From contig NZ_JAHKNI010000002.1 of NCBI RefSeq assembly GCF_018860155.1, positions 660,713 to 724,712 on the forward strand: 64,000 nt of DNA. The letters run 5' to 3'. Every line of letters starts with the position of its first letter. Position 1 is the stretch's first letter. A program made the translations under genes and the position numbers. The notes below the pieces were generated by a model. It was given only the letters and a program-made list of their open reading frames with translations, had not been told where the DNA came from and did no database searches. This DNA comes from Nocardia albiluteola. GTDB lineage: Bacteria; Actinomycetota; Actinomycetes; Mycobacteriales; Mycobacteriaceae. Shown piece after piece: positions 33,976 to 42,980 of the stretch.

Positions 33976-35232
33976 ATGTCCAGCAACGGCGACGACCGAC
34001 AGCCGGATCTCGCGGGTCCGCCGACAGGGGAGTCCGTCCGGGCGGCGGCCCCGGCGCTGACCGCCGCCGCCGACGCGGGAATCACCGCGGCCGCCGCGGA
34101 ACTGATCGATCTGTCGCACTCGATTCACGCCGAGCCCGAACTCGCCTTCGCCGAGACCCGCAGCGCCGCCAAGGCCCTGGCGCCGCTGCGGGCGCGCGGC
34201 TTCGCGATCGAGGCGGGCATCGCGGGTCTGGACACCGCGTTCGTGGCGACCTACGGCAGCGGTGAGCTCGTGGTGGGAATCTGCGCCGAATACGACGCGT
34301 TGCCAGAGATAGGCCACGCCTGCGGGCACAACATCATCGCCGCCGCGGCGGTGGGCGCCGGACTGGGCCTAGCCGAGGTGGCCGATGCGTGCGGGATCAC
34401 GGTGAAGGTGTTCGGCACACCAGCCGAGGAGAGCGGCGGAGGCAAGGTGCTCATGCTCGAGCGCGGCGTATTCGACGGGGTTGGGATGGCGATGATGGTC
34501 CATCCCGGCCCGTTCGACATCGTCGGCGCCCGCTCGCTGGCGCTGGCCGATCTGTCCATCACCTACCGCGGCCGCGCGGCGCACGCCAGCGCCGCCCCCG
34601 AGCAGGGCCGTAACGCGGGCGATGCGGTCACCGTCGCGCAGGTTGCCCTAGGATTGCTGCGTCAGCATCTCGCTCCCGGACAGCAGCTGCACGGTATAGT
34701 CAACTCCGGCGGCGTAGCCCCCAATATCGTGCCCGACCACGCGGAACTGCTGTATTACCTACGGGCAGCCGACTCCGCATCCCTCGGCGATCTGATGCAA
34801 CGCGCATCGGCTTGTTTCGAGGCTGGAGCACTGGCGACCGGCACCACCCACGACATCCGGACGCTTGCGCCCACGTATACCGAGCTCACGCCGGATTCGG
34901 CGGTACTGTCTGCCTACCGGGAGCAAATCCAGGGCATCGGGCGAGTGCCGCTGTCCCCGGAGCTGGAGGCGGTTCGGCCGCTGGGCAGCACCGATATGGG
35001 TAACGTCACCAATGCCATTCCGGGCATCCACCCGGTTATCGGCATCGATGCCGCGGGAGCGGTCACTCATCAGCCGGAATTCGCCGCGGCATGCATTACC
35101 GCGTCGGCGGATCTGGCGGTGATCGACGGCGCGACGGCATTGGCTCGTACCGCAATACAGATCGCGGGCGATCAATTACAGAGGGAACGGTTGTTGGAAC
35201 GCAGCGTTCAGCGACAGGAGGAATTTCGGTGA
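33976..35232 (+). CDS. amiA: M20 family metallo-amidohydrolase (AmiA-like)
   Basis: A 418-residue dinuclear metal-dependent peptidase or amidohydrolase of the M20D group (AbgB/hippurate hydrolase-like). Metal and catalytic segments are seen as CAEYDALPEIGHACGHN and the Glu pair in TPAEESGGGK. The dimerisation domain contains GRAAHASAAPEQGRNAGDA. The natural substrate is unknown; related enzymes cleave N-acyl amino acids or aminobenzoyl-glutamate. The ATG at 33976 is the start. It overlaps the paralogous amiB by 4 bp, as in mycobacteria (amiA1-amiB1), so the two are co-expressed. Confidence 0.93.
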   Translation: MSSNGDDRQPDLAGPPTGESVRAAAPALTAAADAGITAAAAELIDLSHSIHAEPELAFAETRSAAKALAPLRARGFAIEAGIAGLDTAFVATYGSGELVVGICAEYDALPEIGHACGHNIIAAAAVGAGLGLAEVADACGITVKVFGTPAEESGGGKVLMLERGVFDGVGMAMMVHPGPFDIVGARSLALADLSITYRGRAAHASAAPEQGRNAGDAVTVAQVALGLLRQHLAPGQQLHGIVNSGGVAPNIVPDHAELLYYLRAADSASLGDLMQRASACFEAGALATGTTHDIRTLAPTYTELTPDSAVLSAYREQIQGIGRVPLSPELEAVRPLGSTDMGNVTNAIPGIHPVIGIDAAGAVTHQPEFAAACITASADLAVIDGATALARTAIQIAGDQLQRERLLERSVQRQEEFR

Positions 35233-36461
35233 GTGCACAGGGCCGGGTCCCGGCGTCTTCCACGGAGGACGCCGCGGGTGAGCCGTCGCCGGAGGCGGCG
35301 GATACCGGGCGTAAGGCTGTGGAGGCGTGGCTTCGCGAGAATTCGGACGACCTCATCAGCTGGCGGCGCCACCTGCACGCCAACCCCGAGCTGTCCCGCA
35401 TCGAGTTCGCGACGACGGAATTCGTCGAGACCTGGCTGGTCAAGGCCGGGCTGCAACCGCGCAAGCTCCCCACCGGCACCGGCCTGATCTGTGACATCGG
35501 TCCCGAGGGCCCGCGCATCGGGCTGCGCGCGGACATGGACGCGCTGCCGCTGCAGGAGTTCACCGGCCTCGAGTTCGCCTCGAACGTCCCGGGCGTGGCA
35601 CACGCCTGCGGGCACGACGCGCACACCGCCGTGCTGCTCGGCACGGCCTCCGCGCTGGCGCAGGTGCCTGATCTGCCGGTCGGCGTGCGGCTGGTGTTCC
35701 AGCACGCCGAGGAGGTCATGCCCGGCGGCGCCATCGACATGGTCGCCGCGGGCGCGATGGAGGACGTGTCGCGGATGTTCGCGCTGCACTGCGACCCGCG
35801 GCTCGAGGTCGGCCGGGTCGGCGTGCGGGTGGGCGCCATCACCTCGGCCGCCGATACCGTGGAGCTGGTGCTGGATTCGCCGGGCGGGCACACCTCGCGC
35901 CCGCATCTGACCAGCGATCTGGTGTACGCCATCGGCACCGTCATCACCGGTCTGCCCGGCCTGCTGACCCGCCGGATCGATCCGCGCACCGGCACCGTCA
36001 TGGTGTGGGGTGCGGTGTCGGCGGGCAAGGCGCCCAACGCGATTCCGCAGACCGGGATGCTCACCGGCACGATCCGCACCGGCGACCATGCCACCTGGTC
36101 GATGCTGGAGCCGCTGGTGCGCGAGATCGTCGAGGGTCTGCTCGCGCCGACCGGCGTGCGGTATCAGCTCAACTACAAGCGCGGCGTGCCCCCGGTGGTC
36201 AACGACGAGCACGCCACCCGCATGTTCGAGGATGCGATCCGGCTCCTGGGCCCCGACGCGCTGGCCGACACCCCGCAGTCCGGCGGCGGCGAGGACTTCT
36301 CCTGGTACCTGGAAGAGGTGCCGGGCGCGATGGCGCGCCTGGGCGTGTGGCCGGGCCGGGGCGATCAGCTCGACCTGCACCAGCCGACCTTCGACATCGA
36401 CGAGCGCGCCCTCGCGACGGGCGTGCGCGTCATGACGAACCTGGTCCTGAACGCGCGCTAG
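35229..36461 (+). CDS. amiB: M20 family metallo-amidohydrolase (AmiB-like)
   Basis: A 410-residue paralogue of the preceding gene, with the standard M20D features: RRHLHANPELS, RADMDALPLQE, HACGHDAHTA, the Glu-Glu in FQHAEEVMPGGA, and GGEDFSWYL near the end. The first 35 residues are a polar extension. It starts with GTG at 35229, which overlaps the amiA stop (GTGA) and follows a strong AGGAGGAA site. It probably hydrolyses an N-acylated amino acid or peptide. A bidirectional terminator follows. Confidence 0.93.
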   Translation: MSAQGRVPASSTEDAAGEPSPEAADTGRKAVEAWLRENSDDLISWRRHLHANPELSRIEFATTEFVETWLVKAGLQPRKLPTGTGLICDIGPEGPRIGLRADMDALPLQEFTGLEFASNVPGVAHACGHDAHTAVLLGTASALAQVPDLPVGVRLVFQHAEEVMPGGAIDMVAAGAMEDVSRMFALHCDPRLEVGRVGVRVGAITSAADTVELVLDSPGGHTSRPHLTSDLVYAIGTVITGLPGLLTRRIDPRTGTVMVWGAVSAGKAPNAIPQTGMLTGTIRTGDHATWSMLEPLVREIVEGLLAPTGVRYQLNYKRGVPPVVNDEHATRMFEDAIRLLGPDALADTPQSGGGEDFSWYLEEVPGAMARLGVWPGRGDQLDLHQPTFDIDERALATGVRVMTNLVLNAR

Positions 36462-36472
36462 TCCGAGTGTCA

Positions 36473-36502
36473 GGCGGCCGCATCCCTGGAGGTGCGGCCG
36501 CC
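36473..36502. terminator. Bidirectional terminator between amiB and the cyclotransferase gene
   Basis: A perfect 10-bp stem GGCGGCCGCA / TGCGGCCGCC (36473-36482 and 36493-36502) with a 10-base loop lies in the 44-bp gap between two converging genes. Confidence 0.8.
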
Positions 36503-36505
36503 GTT

Positions 36506-36979
36506 CTATCCCGCGCCAGGTCCGACGTTGCGGGAGTTGCGGGTACGCAGGGCGTGCACGTATTCGGCTGGGGCTCCGGCCTTTTCGGCGGCGTCGGCGA
36601 TGACGCCGATGTACCGGGCCGAGGGCAGCCCGCCCTCGTAGGCGTCCAGCACGTACAGCCAGGCCAGCACCGGCTGGGTACCGGTACCCGAACCCGGGGT
36701 CACGCGCAGCCGGATCTTCTTGTGGATGCCGAAATCCGAGCCCTCCCAGCGGTCCAGGCTCACCTCGTCCTCGTCGGGCACGTCATACAGCACGACGAAC
36801 ACCCGGGCTCCGGGATCCTCGACCACCGTCGCCAGCGGTCCCTCCCAGCCGATGTCGTCTCCGGCGAAGGTCAGGCGCCAGCCTTCCAACCAACCGGTTC
36901 CATACACGGGGGAGTGCGGACAGCGCTTGAGCATCTGCTCCGGATCCATATTGGATCCGTAGGCGGCGTATATCGGCAC
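36506..36979 (-). CDS. Gamma-glutamylcyclotransferase (AIG2-like) family protein
   Basis: A 157-residue protein with the family start YAAYGSNMDPEQM (the YGSN turn forms the substrate-binding loop). It then has GWRLTFAG and the acidic region VPDEDEVSLDRWEG, which contains the conserved Glu/Asp expected for the catalytic acid. It may act on gamma-glutamyl peptides or a related amide; the exact substrate is open. It corresponds in size and position to mycobacterial Rv3304, beside lpdA. Confidence 0.88.
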   Translation of the reverse strand: MPIYAAYGSNMDPEQMLKRCPHSPVYGTGWLEGWRLTFAGDDIGWEGPLATVVEDPGARVFVVLYDVPDEDEVSLDRWEGSDFGIHKKIRLRVTPGSGTGTQPVLAWLYVLDAYEGGLPSARYIGVIADAAEKAGAPAEYVHALRTRNSRNVGPGAG

Positions 36980-37178
36980 CAGGCAAGAGTATCGAATGAC
37001 CGCGCGGACTCACCCCCATCCCGCCCATTAGATGCGCAACACTCGGCGGAATGCCGCTTCACCGCCCGCGCGCGCCCTGGACAATCGGGTCCGACGCGAT
37101 TCATCACGGCAATCCGGCACCGTTAGGCTTTGCCAGTACCGGAGATCCCGGTTCGACTGCATGACAGCGGAGGTATCC

Positions 37179-38582
37179 ATGACCCGCATCGCAATCATCG
37201 GCGGCGGCCCGGCCGGGTACGAGGCCGCGCTGGTGGCCGCCCAGCACGGCGCGTCGGTCACCGTGATCGACAGCGACGGTGTCGGCGGTGCGTGCGTGCT
37301 GTGGGACTGTGTGCCGTCCAAGACCTTCATCGCCTCCACGGGTGTGCGCACCGACCTGCGCCGGGCCCGGGATCTGGGCATCACCCTGCATCAGGCCCAG
37401 GCGCAGGTGCGGCTGTCCGAGGTCAACTCCCGGGTGAAGGCGCTGGCGCATGCGCAGTCCTCCGATATCCGGTCCAAGCTGCAGGCCGCGGGTGTGGACA
37501 TCCTCAACGGCACCGGTGAGCTGATCGACCAGATCCCCGGCCTGGCCACACATCTGGTGCGGGCCAAGCTGCACGACGGCGGCGAGCGGGTGCTCGAGGC
37601 CGAGGTGGTGCTGATCGCGACCGGCGCGAGCCCGCGCGTGTTGCCCGGCTCCGAGCCCGACGGTGAGCGCATTCTGAACTGGCGTCAGCTCTACGACCTC
37701 GAGAAGCTCCCGGAATCCCTGGTGGTCGTCGGTTCTGGCGTCACCGGCGCGGAATTCGTCTCCGCCTATACCGAGCTGGGCGTGAAGGTCAAGGTGCTCT
37801 CCAGCCGCGATCGCATCATGCCGAGCGAGGACGCCGACGCCGCGCTGGTGCTCGAGGATGCCCTCGCCGAGCGCGGTGTGGAACTGGTCAAGAAGGCGCG
37901 CGCGGACAAGGTGGAGCGCACCGCCGATGGCATCGTGGTCAAGCTGTCCGACGGACGCACGGTCACCGCCTCGCACGCCCTGATCACGGTCGGCGCCACG
38001 CCCAACACTCAGAACCTGGGCCTGGAGCGGGTCGGCATCGAACTGGACAAGGGCGGCTACCTGCGCGTGGACCGCGTCTCGCGCACCGCGGTGTCGGGCG
38101 TGTACGCCGCGGGCGACTGCACGGGCCTGCTGCCGCTGGCCTCGGTGGCGGCGATGCAGGGCCGCATCGCGATGTACCACGCACTCGGCGAGGGCGTGCA
38201 GCCCATCCGGCTCAAGACGGTGGCCTCGGCGGTGTTCACCCGTCCGGAGATCGCCACGGTCGGGGTGAGCCAGACCGCGATCGACGCCGGCGAGGTGCCC
38301 GCGCGCACGGTGATGCTGCCGCTGAACACCAATCCGCGCGCGAAGATGTCGGGGCTGCGTCGCGGCTTCGTGAAGATCTTCTGCCGCCCGGCCACCGGCG
38401 TGGTGATCGGCGGCGTCGTGGTCGCACCCATCGCCTCGGAGCTGATCCTGCCCATCGCGATGGCGGTGCAGAACAACCTGACCGTCAACGATCTCGCCCA
38501 GACCTTCTCGGTGTACCCGTCGCTGTCCGGTTCGATCACCGAGGCCGCGCGTCAGCTGATGCGGCACGACGACCTCGGGTAG
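37179..38582 (+). CDS. lpdA: NAD(P)H:quinone reductase of the LpdA type
   Basis: Flavoprotein disulfide reductase family member, 467 residues. The FAD motif is GGGPAGYEAA, the NAD(P) motif is GSGVTGAEF, and the second FAD region is YAAGDCTG. A CxxxxC pair is present (Cys39, Cys44 in GACVLWDCVPSK). The C-terminal His-Glu dyad of true lipoamide dehydrogenases (HPTxSE) is replaced by YPSLSGS. As with mycobacterial LpdA (Rv3303c), quinone reduction is therefore more likely than lipoamide oxidation. The ATG at 37179 follows GCGGAGG; an in-frame ATG 18 bp earlier is the alternative. Confidence 0.92.
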   Translation: MTRIAIIGGGPAGYEAALVAAQHGASVTVIDSDGVGGACVLWDCVPSKTFIASTGVRTDLRRARDLGITLHQAQAQVRLSEVNSRVKALAHAQSSDIRSKLQAAGVDILNGTGELIDQIPGLATHLVRAKLHDGGERVLEAEVVLIATGASPRVLPGSEPDGERILNWRQLYDLEKLPESLVVVGSGVTGAEFVSAYTELGVKVKVLSSRDRIMPSEDADAALVLEDALAERGVELVKKARADKVERTADGIVVKLSDGRTVTASHALITVGATPNTQNLGLERVGIELDKGGYLRVDRVSRTAVSGVYAAGDCTGLLPLASVAAMQGRIAMYHALGEGVQPIRLKTVASAVFTRPEIATVGVSQTAIDAGEVPARTVMLPLNTNPRAKMSGLRRGFVKIFCRPATGVVIGGVVVAPIASELILPIAMAVQNNLTVNDLAQTFSVYPSLSGSITEAARQLMRHDDLG

Positions 38583-38954
38583 CGGTGTGCGCCGAGGGGT
38601 GGAGCGTCACCACGCGGGCCCTCGGAACCTCGCCGTGAAATTGCCGCTCGAGCTGGACTGACCCGGGATTGCCCGCACTCTCGAACACAACCGTCCGGAA
38701 CGCCGAGTATCGATGCGGCGGTGAGTATTCGATACGTGTTGCCTGAATCCTGTTCGTGTGGTTCACTTCCGGCAGAGATGCGAGTGGCGGGTGGTTGGTC
38801 GGTTTCGTGTGCGGGGGGATTTGCCTTTCCCGGACCGGAATTCGCTGACGGTCCGTCAGGGTCGTGAGTTCGACCCGGCATCGATGAGGGACAACTGGAG
38901 AGCGGCCGCCATCACACGATGCGTGGCGGTCGGGCTCGGGAAAGGGAACGAGCA
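38583..38954. other. Intergenic region with no gene seen
   Basis: About 370 bases between lpdA and a secreted-protein gene. The only structure noted is a short inverted repeat GTATCGA / TCGATAC near 38710-38740. No convincing gene is present; the downstream gene's promoter is presumably here. Confidence 0.4.
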
Positions 38955-39989
38955 GTGAAACATCGTCAGCCGAATCGTGTCCAGCGAGCGGTGGTCACCA
39001 CATCGCTGCCGTTGGCCACCGCCGCCGCCGTCGCAACACTCCTGGCCGCGCCCGCGGGTGCCGCCCCGGTGCCGGTGGATGTGCCCACCACCCCCGCCGC
39101 GCCGCCCGCACAGGCGCCCGCGCCCGCCAACGACAACACCGGTCCCACCACCCAGAGCCCCGCTCCGGCCAAGCCGGGCAGCACGACGCAGCCCGGCGTC
39201 ACCCAGGCCCAGCCCGGTGTCACCACCCCCAATACCGGTGCGCCGCAACCGGATCAGAACCTCGCCGGTCCCGTGCAGCCGGGTGTCACCTCTCCGCGCG
39301 TGGCGCCGCTGCCGGTGCCGGGTGAGGGTCCCGCCCAGCCGGTCATCATGCCGCAGCCGGGCCCGACCCCGAACCAGCCCGTCCCGCCACAGGCCGGCCC
39401 GGACGCCTCCCAGCCCGGCCAGGGCAACAACTCGCCGGCCCAGATGGGCACCGGCCCCGCCCAGCCGGTGCAGCCGACGCAACCGAGCTGGAGTTCGCCG
39501 AGCCTGCGGTCCGCGCCGGCCGCGCCGATCATCCACATGACCGGCCCGCACACCGAGGTCGGCGCGAACGTCGACGGCGGCCCGCTGGCGCCGGGCTACG
39601 TGGCGAACACGCACCACTTCAACAACGCCCAGGGCTACGTCGGCACCGTCGGCTACCGCACCCCCACGGGCACGGGCGATGCCGGTGTGTCGGTCGAGTA
39701 CATCGAGCCCAACCGGATCAAGGTCACCACCTACACCCACACCACGGGCATCGATGACCTGAAGGCCAAGACCGGCTTCAACGACATCAAGAACACCACC
39801 TACGTCGACACCACTCAGGCCAATGCCGCCAAGGCGGCGGTCGAGGGCTGGATCCGGATGCAGCCGGGTGGTGTCGCCGCGCTCGATGCGGCCGCCCACG
39901 TTGGTAGGCTGCCTCAGGGGAACTACGCCCCGCAGACGGTGAATGTCGCCGGCGCCACCGCCCAGGTGAGTGGTTCGGTCCAGGGCTGA
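38955..39989 (+). CDS. Secreted Pro/Gln-rich hypothetical protein
   Basis: A 344-residue exported protein. A basic N-terminus and hydrophobic stretch (VTTSLPLATAAAVATLLAAPAGAAP) form a Sec signal peptide with likely cleavage near residue 37. Residues about 40-190 are a low-complexity Pro/Gln/Ala/Gly linker. The C-terminal 140 residues look folded (GYVGTVGYRTPTGTGDAGVS, VEYIEPNRIKVTTYTHT) and may interact with the wall or a partner. The start is GTG at 38955 after AAAGGGAACG. No family recognised; the arrangement is common in Nocardia and Rhodococcus envelope proteins. Confidence 0.72.
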   Translation: MKHRQPNRVQRAVVTTSLPLATAAAVATLLAAPAGAAPVPVDVPTTPAAPPAQAPAPANDNTGPTTQSPAPAKPGSTTQPGVTQAQPGVTTPNTGAPQPDQNLAGPVQPGVTSPRVAPLPVPGEGPAQPVIMPQPGPTPNQPVPPQAGPDASQPGQGNNSPAQMGTGPAQPVQPTQPSWSSPSLRSAPAAPIIHMTGPHTEVGANVDGGPLAPGYVANTHHFNNAQGYVGTVGYRTPTGTGDAGVSVEYIEPNRIKVTTYTHTTGIDDLKAKTGFNDIKNTTYVDTTQANAAKAAVEGWIRMQPGGVAALDAAAHVGRLPQGNYAPQTVNVAGATAQVSGSVQG

Positions 39990-40054
39990 GTCGATTCGGA
40001 ACCGATACGAATTCGGCGCTGGCGGACCCGATGCCGTCGGCACAGGCTGATTCG

Positions 40055-40090
40055 ACGCGTGGGGCGGTCGTTGGAGACCGCCCCACGCGT
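40055..40090 (+). terminator. Strong 15-bp terminator hairpin
   Basis: A perfect 15-bp stem starting ACGCGTGGGGCGGTC (40055-40069) pairs with 40076-40090 around the 6-base loop GTTGGA. It lies 65 bp after the secreted-protein stop and 24 bp before the next gene's start, so it separates the two transcription units. Confidence 0.85.
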
Positions 40091-40113
40091 GTGTCATGGG
40101 GAAGGATTGGGTG

Positions 40114-41358
40114 ATGGCCTCCATGGACGATGCGAACCACGACGAATCCGGAGAGGCTGCGCCCTCGCACGGCGGATCGGACTTCGGTCCGCCGGTGTCC
40201 GAATTCGGTCCGCCGGTGGACGCATTCGGTCCGCCGACCGGGGAGAGCGGGCCGGTCGGCTGGCAGCCGGCGGATGCGTCGGATCGTCCGAGCGTCGGAT
40301 GGCAGCCCGCCGATGCCCCGGACCGCCCGAGCGTGGGCTGGCAGCCCGCCGACGGTCAGGATCGCCCCAGCGTCGGGTGGCAGCCCGCGGATGCACCGGC
40401 GACTCCGGCCCCGCCCGCGCAGTACCGCGCCCCGGATTCGACGGGTTCGCGCGAGACGGTGCGCGCCCCGGCGCCCGACCCCCGGCGCGCCCCCGCGCCC
40501 GAGACGGTGCGGTACACCGATCAGGGGCAGCAGGGCTCGGATCAGGGGACGTGGTGGCAGCAGGGCGCCACACCGCAGGCGCCCGGCCAGCAGCCGCACG
40601 GACAGGCCTCCCAGGGGCATCAGCAGGTCTCGCAGCGCCCGCCGACCGGGCCGCGACCGGTCGCCGGACAGTCCACCGGCCCGCGCGAGACTCCTCGCTC
40701 CCTGTGGGACGACGACGATCTGGCCAAGAAACTGCAGGCGCCCCGGGAGCCCGCCCAGGCCGCGAAGGGGTCGCCCGGCGGTTCGCTGTGGGACGACGAC
40801 GATCTGGCCGAACAGTTCGGCCCGGCGCGCACGGCGGCGCCGTCGTCCGATCGGGGCGGTCGCGGACGCGGTGTGCTGATCGGTGGCGTGATCGCAGTCG
40901 TGCTGGTCATCGCGGTGATCGCGGTCGTGGCGGTGCTCCTCACGCGCAAGGGCGGCAATCCGACGCCGACCGCGCAGAATCCGCCGAGCTCGGCGCCGAG
41001 CGCACTGAGCTGCCAGAACTACTCCAACGGGACCACGACCACCGGCAACGGTCCAGGGAACACCGCCAGCGGGTCGGGCGCGATTCTCGGCTTCGAGCAC
41101 GCCTTCTACACCGACCGCAGCGCCGTGAAGGCGAAGAGCTTCGCGGTGCCCGGCAAGCTCGATGTCAGCCAGGACGTCATCGACAGCTATCCCGCCGGAA
41201 CCACGTACTGCCTGAACATCACCCAGCTGACGCCGACCACCTACAACGTGACCATCACCGAACATCAGCCCAGCAAGCCGGGCATCGATTACACGGGTCT
41301 GATCGATGTCCAGAACGTCGACGGCAAGTTCCTGGTGGCGAGCCCGCAGCACAAGTAG
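40114..41358 (+). CDS. Membrane-anchored protein with repetitive cytosolic N-terminus
   Basis: A 414-residue single-pass protein. The N-terminal about 240 residues are disordered and repetitive: three FGPPV(x) units, four about 13-residue PSVGWQPAD units, and two copies of SLWDDDDLA. One membrane helix (GVLIGGVIAVVLVIAVIAVVAVLL, about 255-278) is followed by an outside domain of about 130 residues that contains two Cys (SCQNY and TTYCLN), perhaps disulfide-bonded. The ATG at 40114 follows AAGGA; upstream codons at 40096 and 40111 are alternatives. It resembles Nocardia/Rhodococcus DUF-type anchored proteins; function unknown. Confidence 0.78.
   Translation: MASMDDANHDESGEAAPSHGGSDFGPPVSEFGPPVDAFGPPTGESGPVGWQPADASDRPSVGWQPADAPDRPSVGWQPADGQDRPSVGWQPADAPATPAPPAQYRAPDSTGSRETVRAPAPDPRRAPAPETVRYTDQGQQGSDQGTWWQQGATPQAPGQQPHGQASQGHQQVSQRPPTGPRPVAGQSTGPRETPRSLWDDDDLAKKLQAPREPAQAAKGSPGGSLWDDDDLAEQFGPARTAAPSSDRGGRGRGVLIGGVIAVVLVIAVIAVVAVLLTRKGGNPTPTAQNPPSSAPSALSCQNYSNGTTTTGNGPGNTASGSGAILGFEHAFYTDRSAVKAKSFAVPGKLDVSQDVIDSYPAGTTYCLNITQLTPTTYNVTITEHQPSKPGIDYTGLIDVQNVDGKFLVASPQHK
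40180..40400 (+). repeat. Two families of coding repeats (21 bp and 39 bp)
   Basis: Three 21-bp units (about 40180-40242) encode FGPPV-type heptads. They are followed by 39-bp units beginning at 40255, 40294, 40333 and 40372 that encode VGWQPADAxDRPS. The copies differ at many third positions, so this is older expansion than the 27-bp array at 5301. Confidence 0.85.
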
Positions 41359-41454
41359 CGTCCGCGGGATCGTCTCATAATATGGGATAGTAATTTCAGA
41401 TCCTGGTTAACCTGTGCGATGGTGGGTTATTCGTGCCTGCTCCCGGAGGTGTCC

Positions 41455-42633
41455 ATGTCGTCGATCGTTCCCTCGTTGTCGCACCGTCTCGACGGTCTGC
41501 AGAGCTCGGCGATTCGCGACCTGCTGAAGTTGACCGAGCGCCCGGACGTCATCGGCCTGGCCGGTGGCCTGCCCGACGAGCAGCTGATGCCGCGCGACCG
41601 GATCGCGTTGGCGGCCGAGGCGGCGCTCGCGGATCGCTCGCGGCTGCAGTACACGCAGTCCGCCGGCTGGGGTCCGTTGCGCGAGGTGCTGGCCGCGCGC
41701 GAGTCGGCGAGGCTGGGCCGCACGGTGCCGGTCGAGGAGGTCTTCGTCACCCACGGCTCGCAACAGGCGCTGTCGCTGCTGGGTGAGGTGTTGCTGGATC
41801 CGGGCGCGCTGGTCGTGGTCGAGGATCCGGCGTATGTGGGTGCGCTGCAGGTGTTCCGGGCTGCGGGCGCGCGAATCGTGGCGGTGCCCTTGGATGCCGA
41901 GGGGATGCGTGTCGAGGTGCTGCGCGAACTGCTCGATCGCGGCGAGCGTCCGGCGGTCGTGCATACGGTCAGCAACTTTCACAACCCGCGTGGGGTGACG
42001 ATGAGTCCGGCGCGCCGCCGGGAGCTGGCCGAGCTCGCCGACCGGTACGGCTTCTGGGTGCTCGAGGACGACCCTTACGGCGAGCTGTGGTTCGACCGCC
42101 CGTCGCCCGATCCCGTTGCGACTTACTCACCCAACGTGATTCGGCTCTCCAGCGCCTCGAAGATCCTGGCCCCGTCGCTGCGCGCAGGCTGGATGGTCGC
42201 GCCCGGCGTGGTCTGCCGCGGCGTGGAACTGCTCAAGCAGGGTGCGGACCTGTGCGGCTCGGCGCTGACCCAGCAGATCACCGCCGAGTTGCTCGCCGAC
42301 ACGGATTGGCTTGCCGCACACGTGGACAAGGTGCGCCGCAGCTACGGCGAACGGGCCGGGGCCCTGGTGGGCGCCCTGCGGGAGCGCCTCGGGCATCGGG
42401 TGGTCAGCACCGAGGCCGCGGGCGGAATGTTCGTGTGGGCCGACTTCACCGATGGCACCCGCACCACCGAATTGCTGCCGCGCGCAGTCGATCACGGTGT
42501 CGCCTACGTCCCCGGCTCGGCATTCGCCGTCGGCGAGGACTACGGTCAGTCGATGCGCCTGTGCTTCACGACCTCCGACGGGCCCGTGCTGCGGGAAGCC
42601 GTCGACCGGCTCGCCCGGGCGGTCGGTGAATAG
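41455..42633 (+). CDS. PLP-dependent aminotransferase, class I/II (2-aminoadipate/aromatic type)
   Basis: A 392-residue aminotransferase of the ARO8/LysN-like group. Visible features are GLAGGLPDEQLMP near the start, VTHGSQQALSL, the VEDPAY loop, SNFHNPRG and DDPYGEL for cofactor contacts, and SSASKILAPSLRAGW, which contains the lysine that binds PLP. The ATG at 41455 follows CGGAGG. It could transaminate alpha-aminoadipate, aromatic or branched amino acids; since Lat and Pcd in this window make alpha-aminoadipate, that substrate is worth testing, but they are 13 kb away. Confidence 0.9.
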   Translation: MSSIVPSLSHRLDGLQSSAIRDLLKLTERPDVIGLAGGLPDEQLMPRDRIALAAEAALADRSRLQYTQSAGWGPLREVLAARESARLGRTVPVEEVFVTHGSQQALSLLGEVLLDPGALVVVEDPAYVGALQVFRAAGARIVAVPLDAEGMRVEVLRELLDRGERPAVVHTVSNFHNPRGVTMSPARRRELAELADRYGFWVLEDDPYGELWFDRPSPDPVATYSPNVIRLSSASKILAPSLRAGWMVAPGVVCRGVELLKQGADLCGSALTQQITAELLADTDWLAAHVDKVRRSYGERAGALVGALRERLGHRVVSTEAAGGMFVWADFTDGTRTTELLPRAVDHGVAYVPGSAFAVGEDYGQSMRLCFTTSDGPVLREAVDRLARAVGE

Positions 42634-42980
42634 CGCACTGCAGCAGCCGCTTTCCGTCCGCACCGGACGATATTGCCGTTGTCCGAACTCGCCGTGTCCC
42701 GTAGCGTTTTCCGTGCGGGTGTAATGCTCGGTCGACTTTTGTAGCGCGATCGTCGATTCGTAGCGTTCGCGGCGGGCTCGGGTCCGCGCTGGGCCGCCGG
42801 GTGCTCTCGAGGGCAGGACCGATCCATTCGGTCGTCGGGGCGCTCGGTGGCCCTGCCGCACGGGGGAGTCGTTCGGCGGGTCGTTTATCTCGCCGATGTT
42901 AGGGCGGTGCATTACTGTGGCTGCTAGCTATTTATCAGCGTCACCAACGAGCGGTTCAGAGCCGGCCGGAGGAGTCGAGG
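42634..42980. other. Intergenic region upstream of glpD
   Basis: About 350 bases with no supportable gene. The segment near 42900-42950 is relatively AT-rich and probably holds the glpD promoter. No strong operator-like palindrome was found. Confidence 0.4.
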
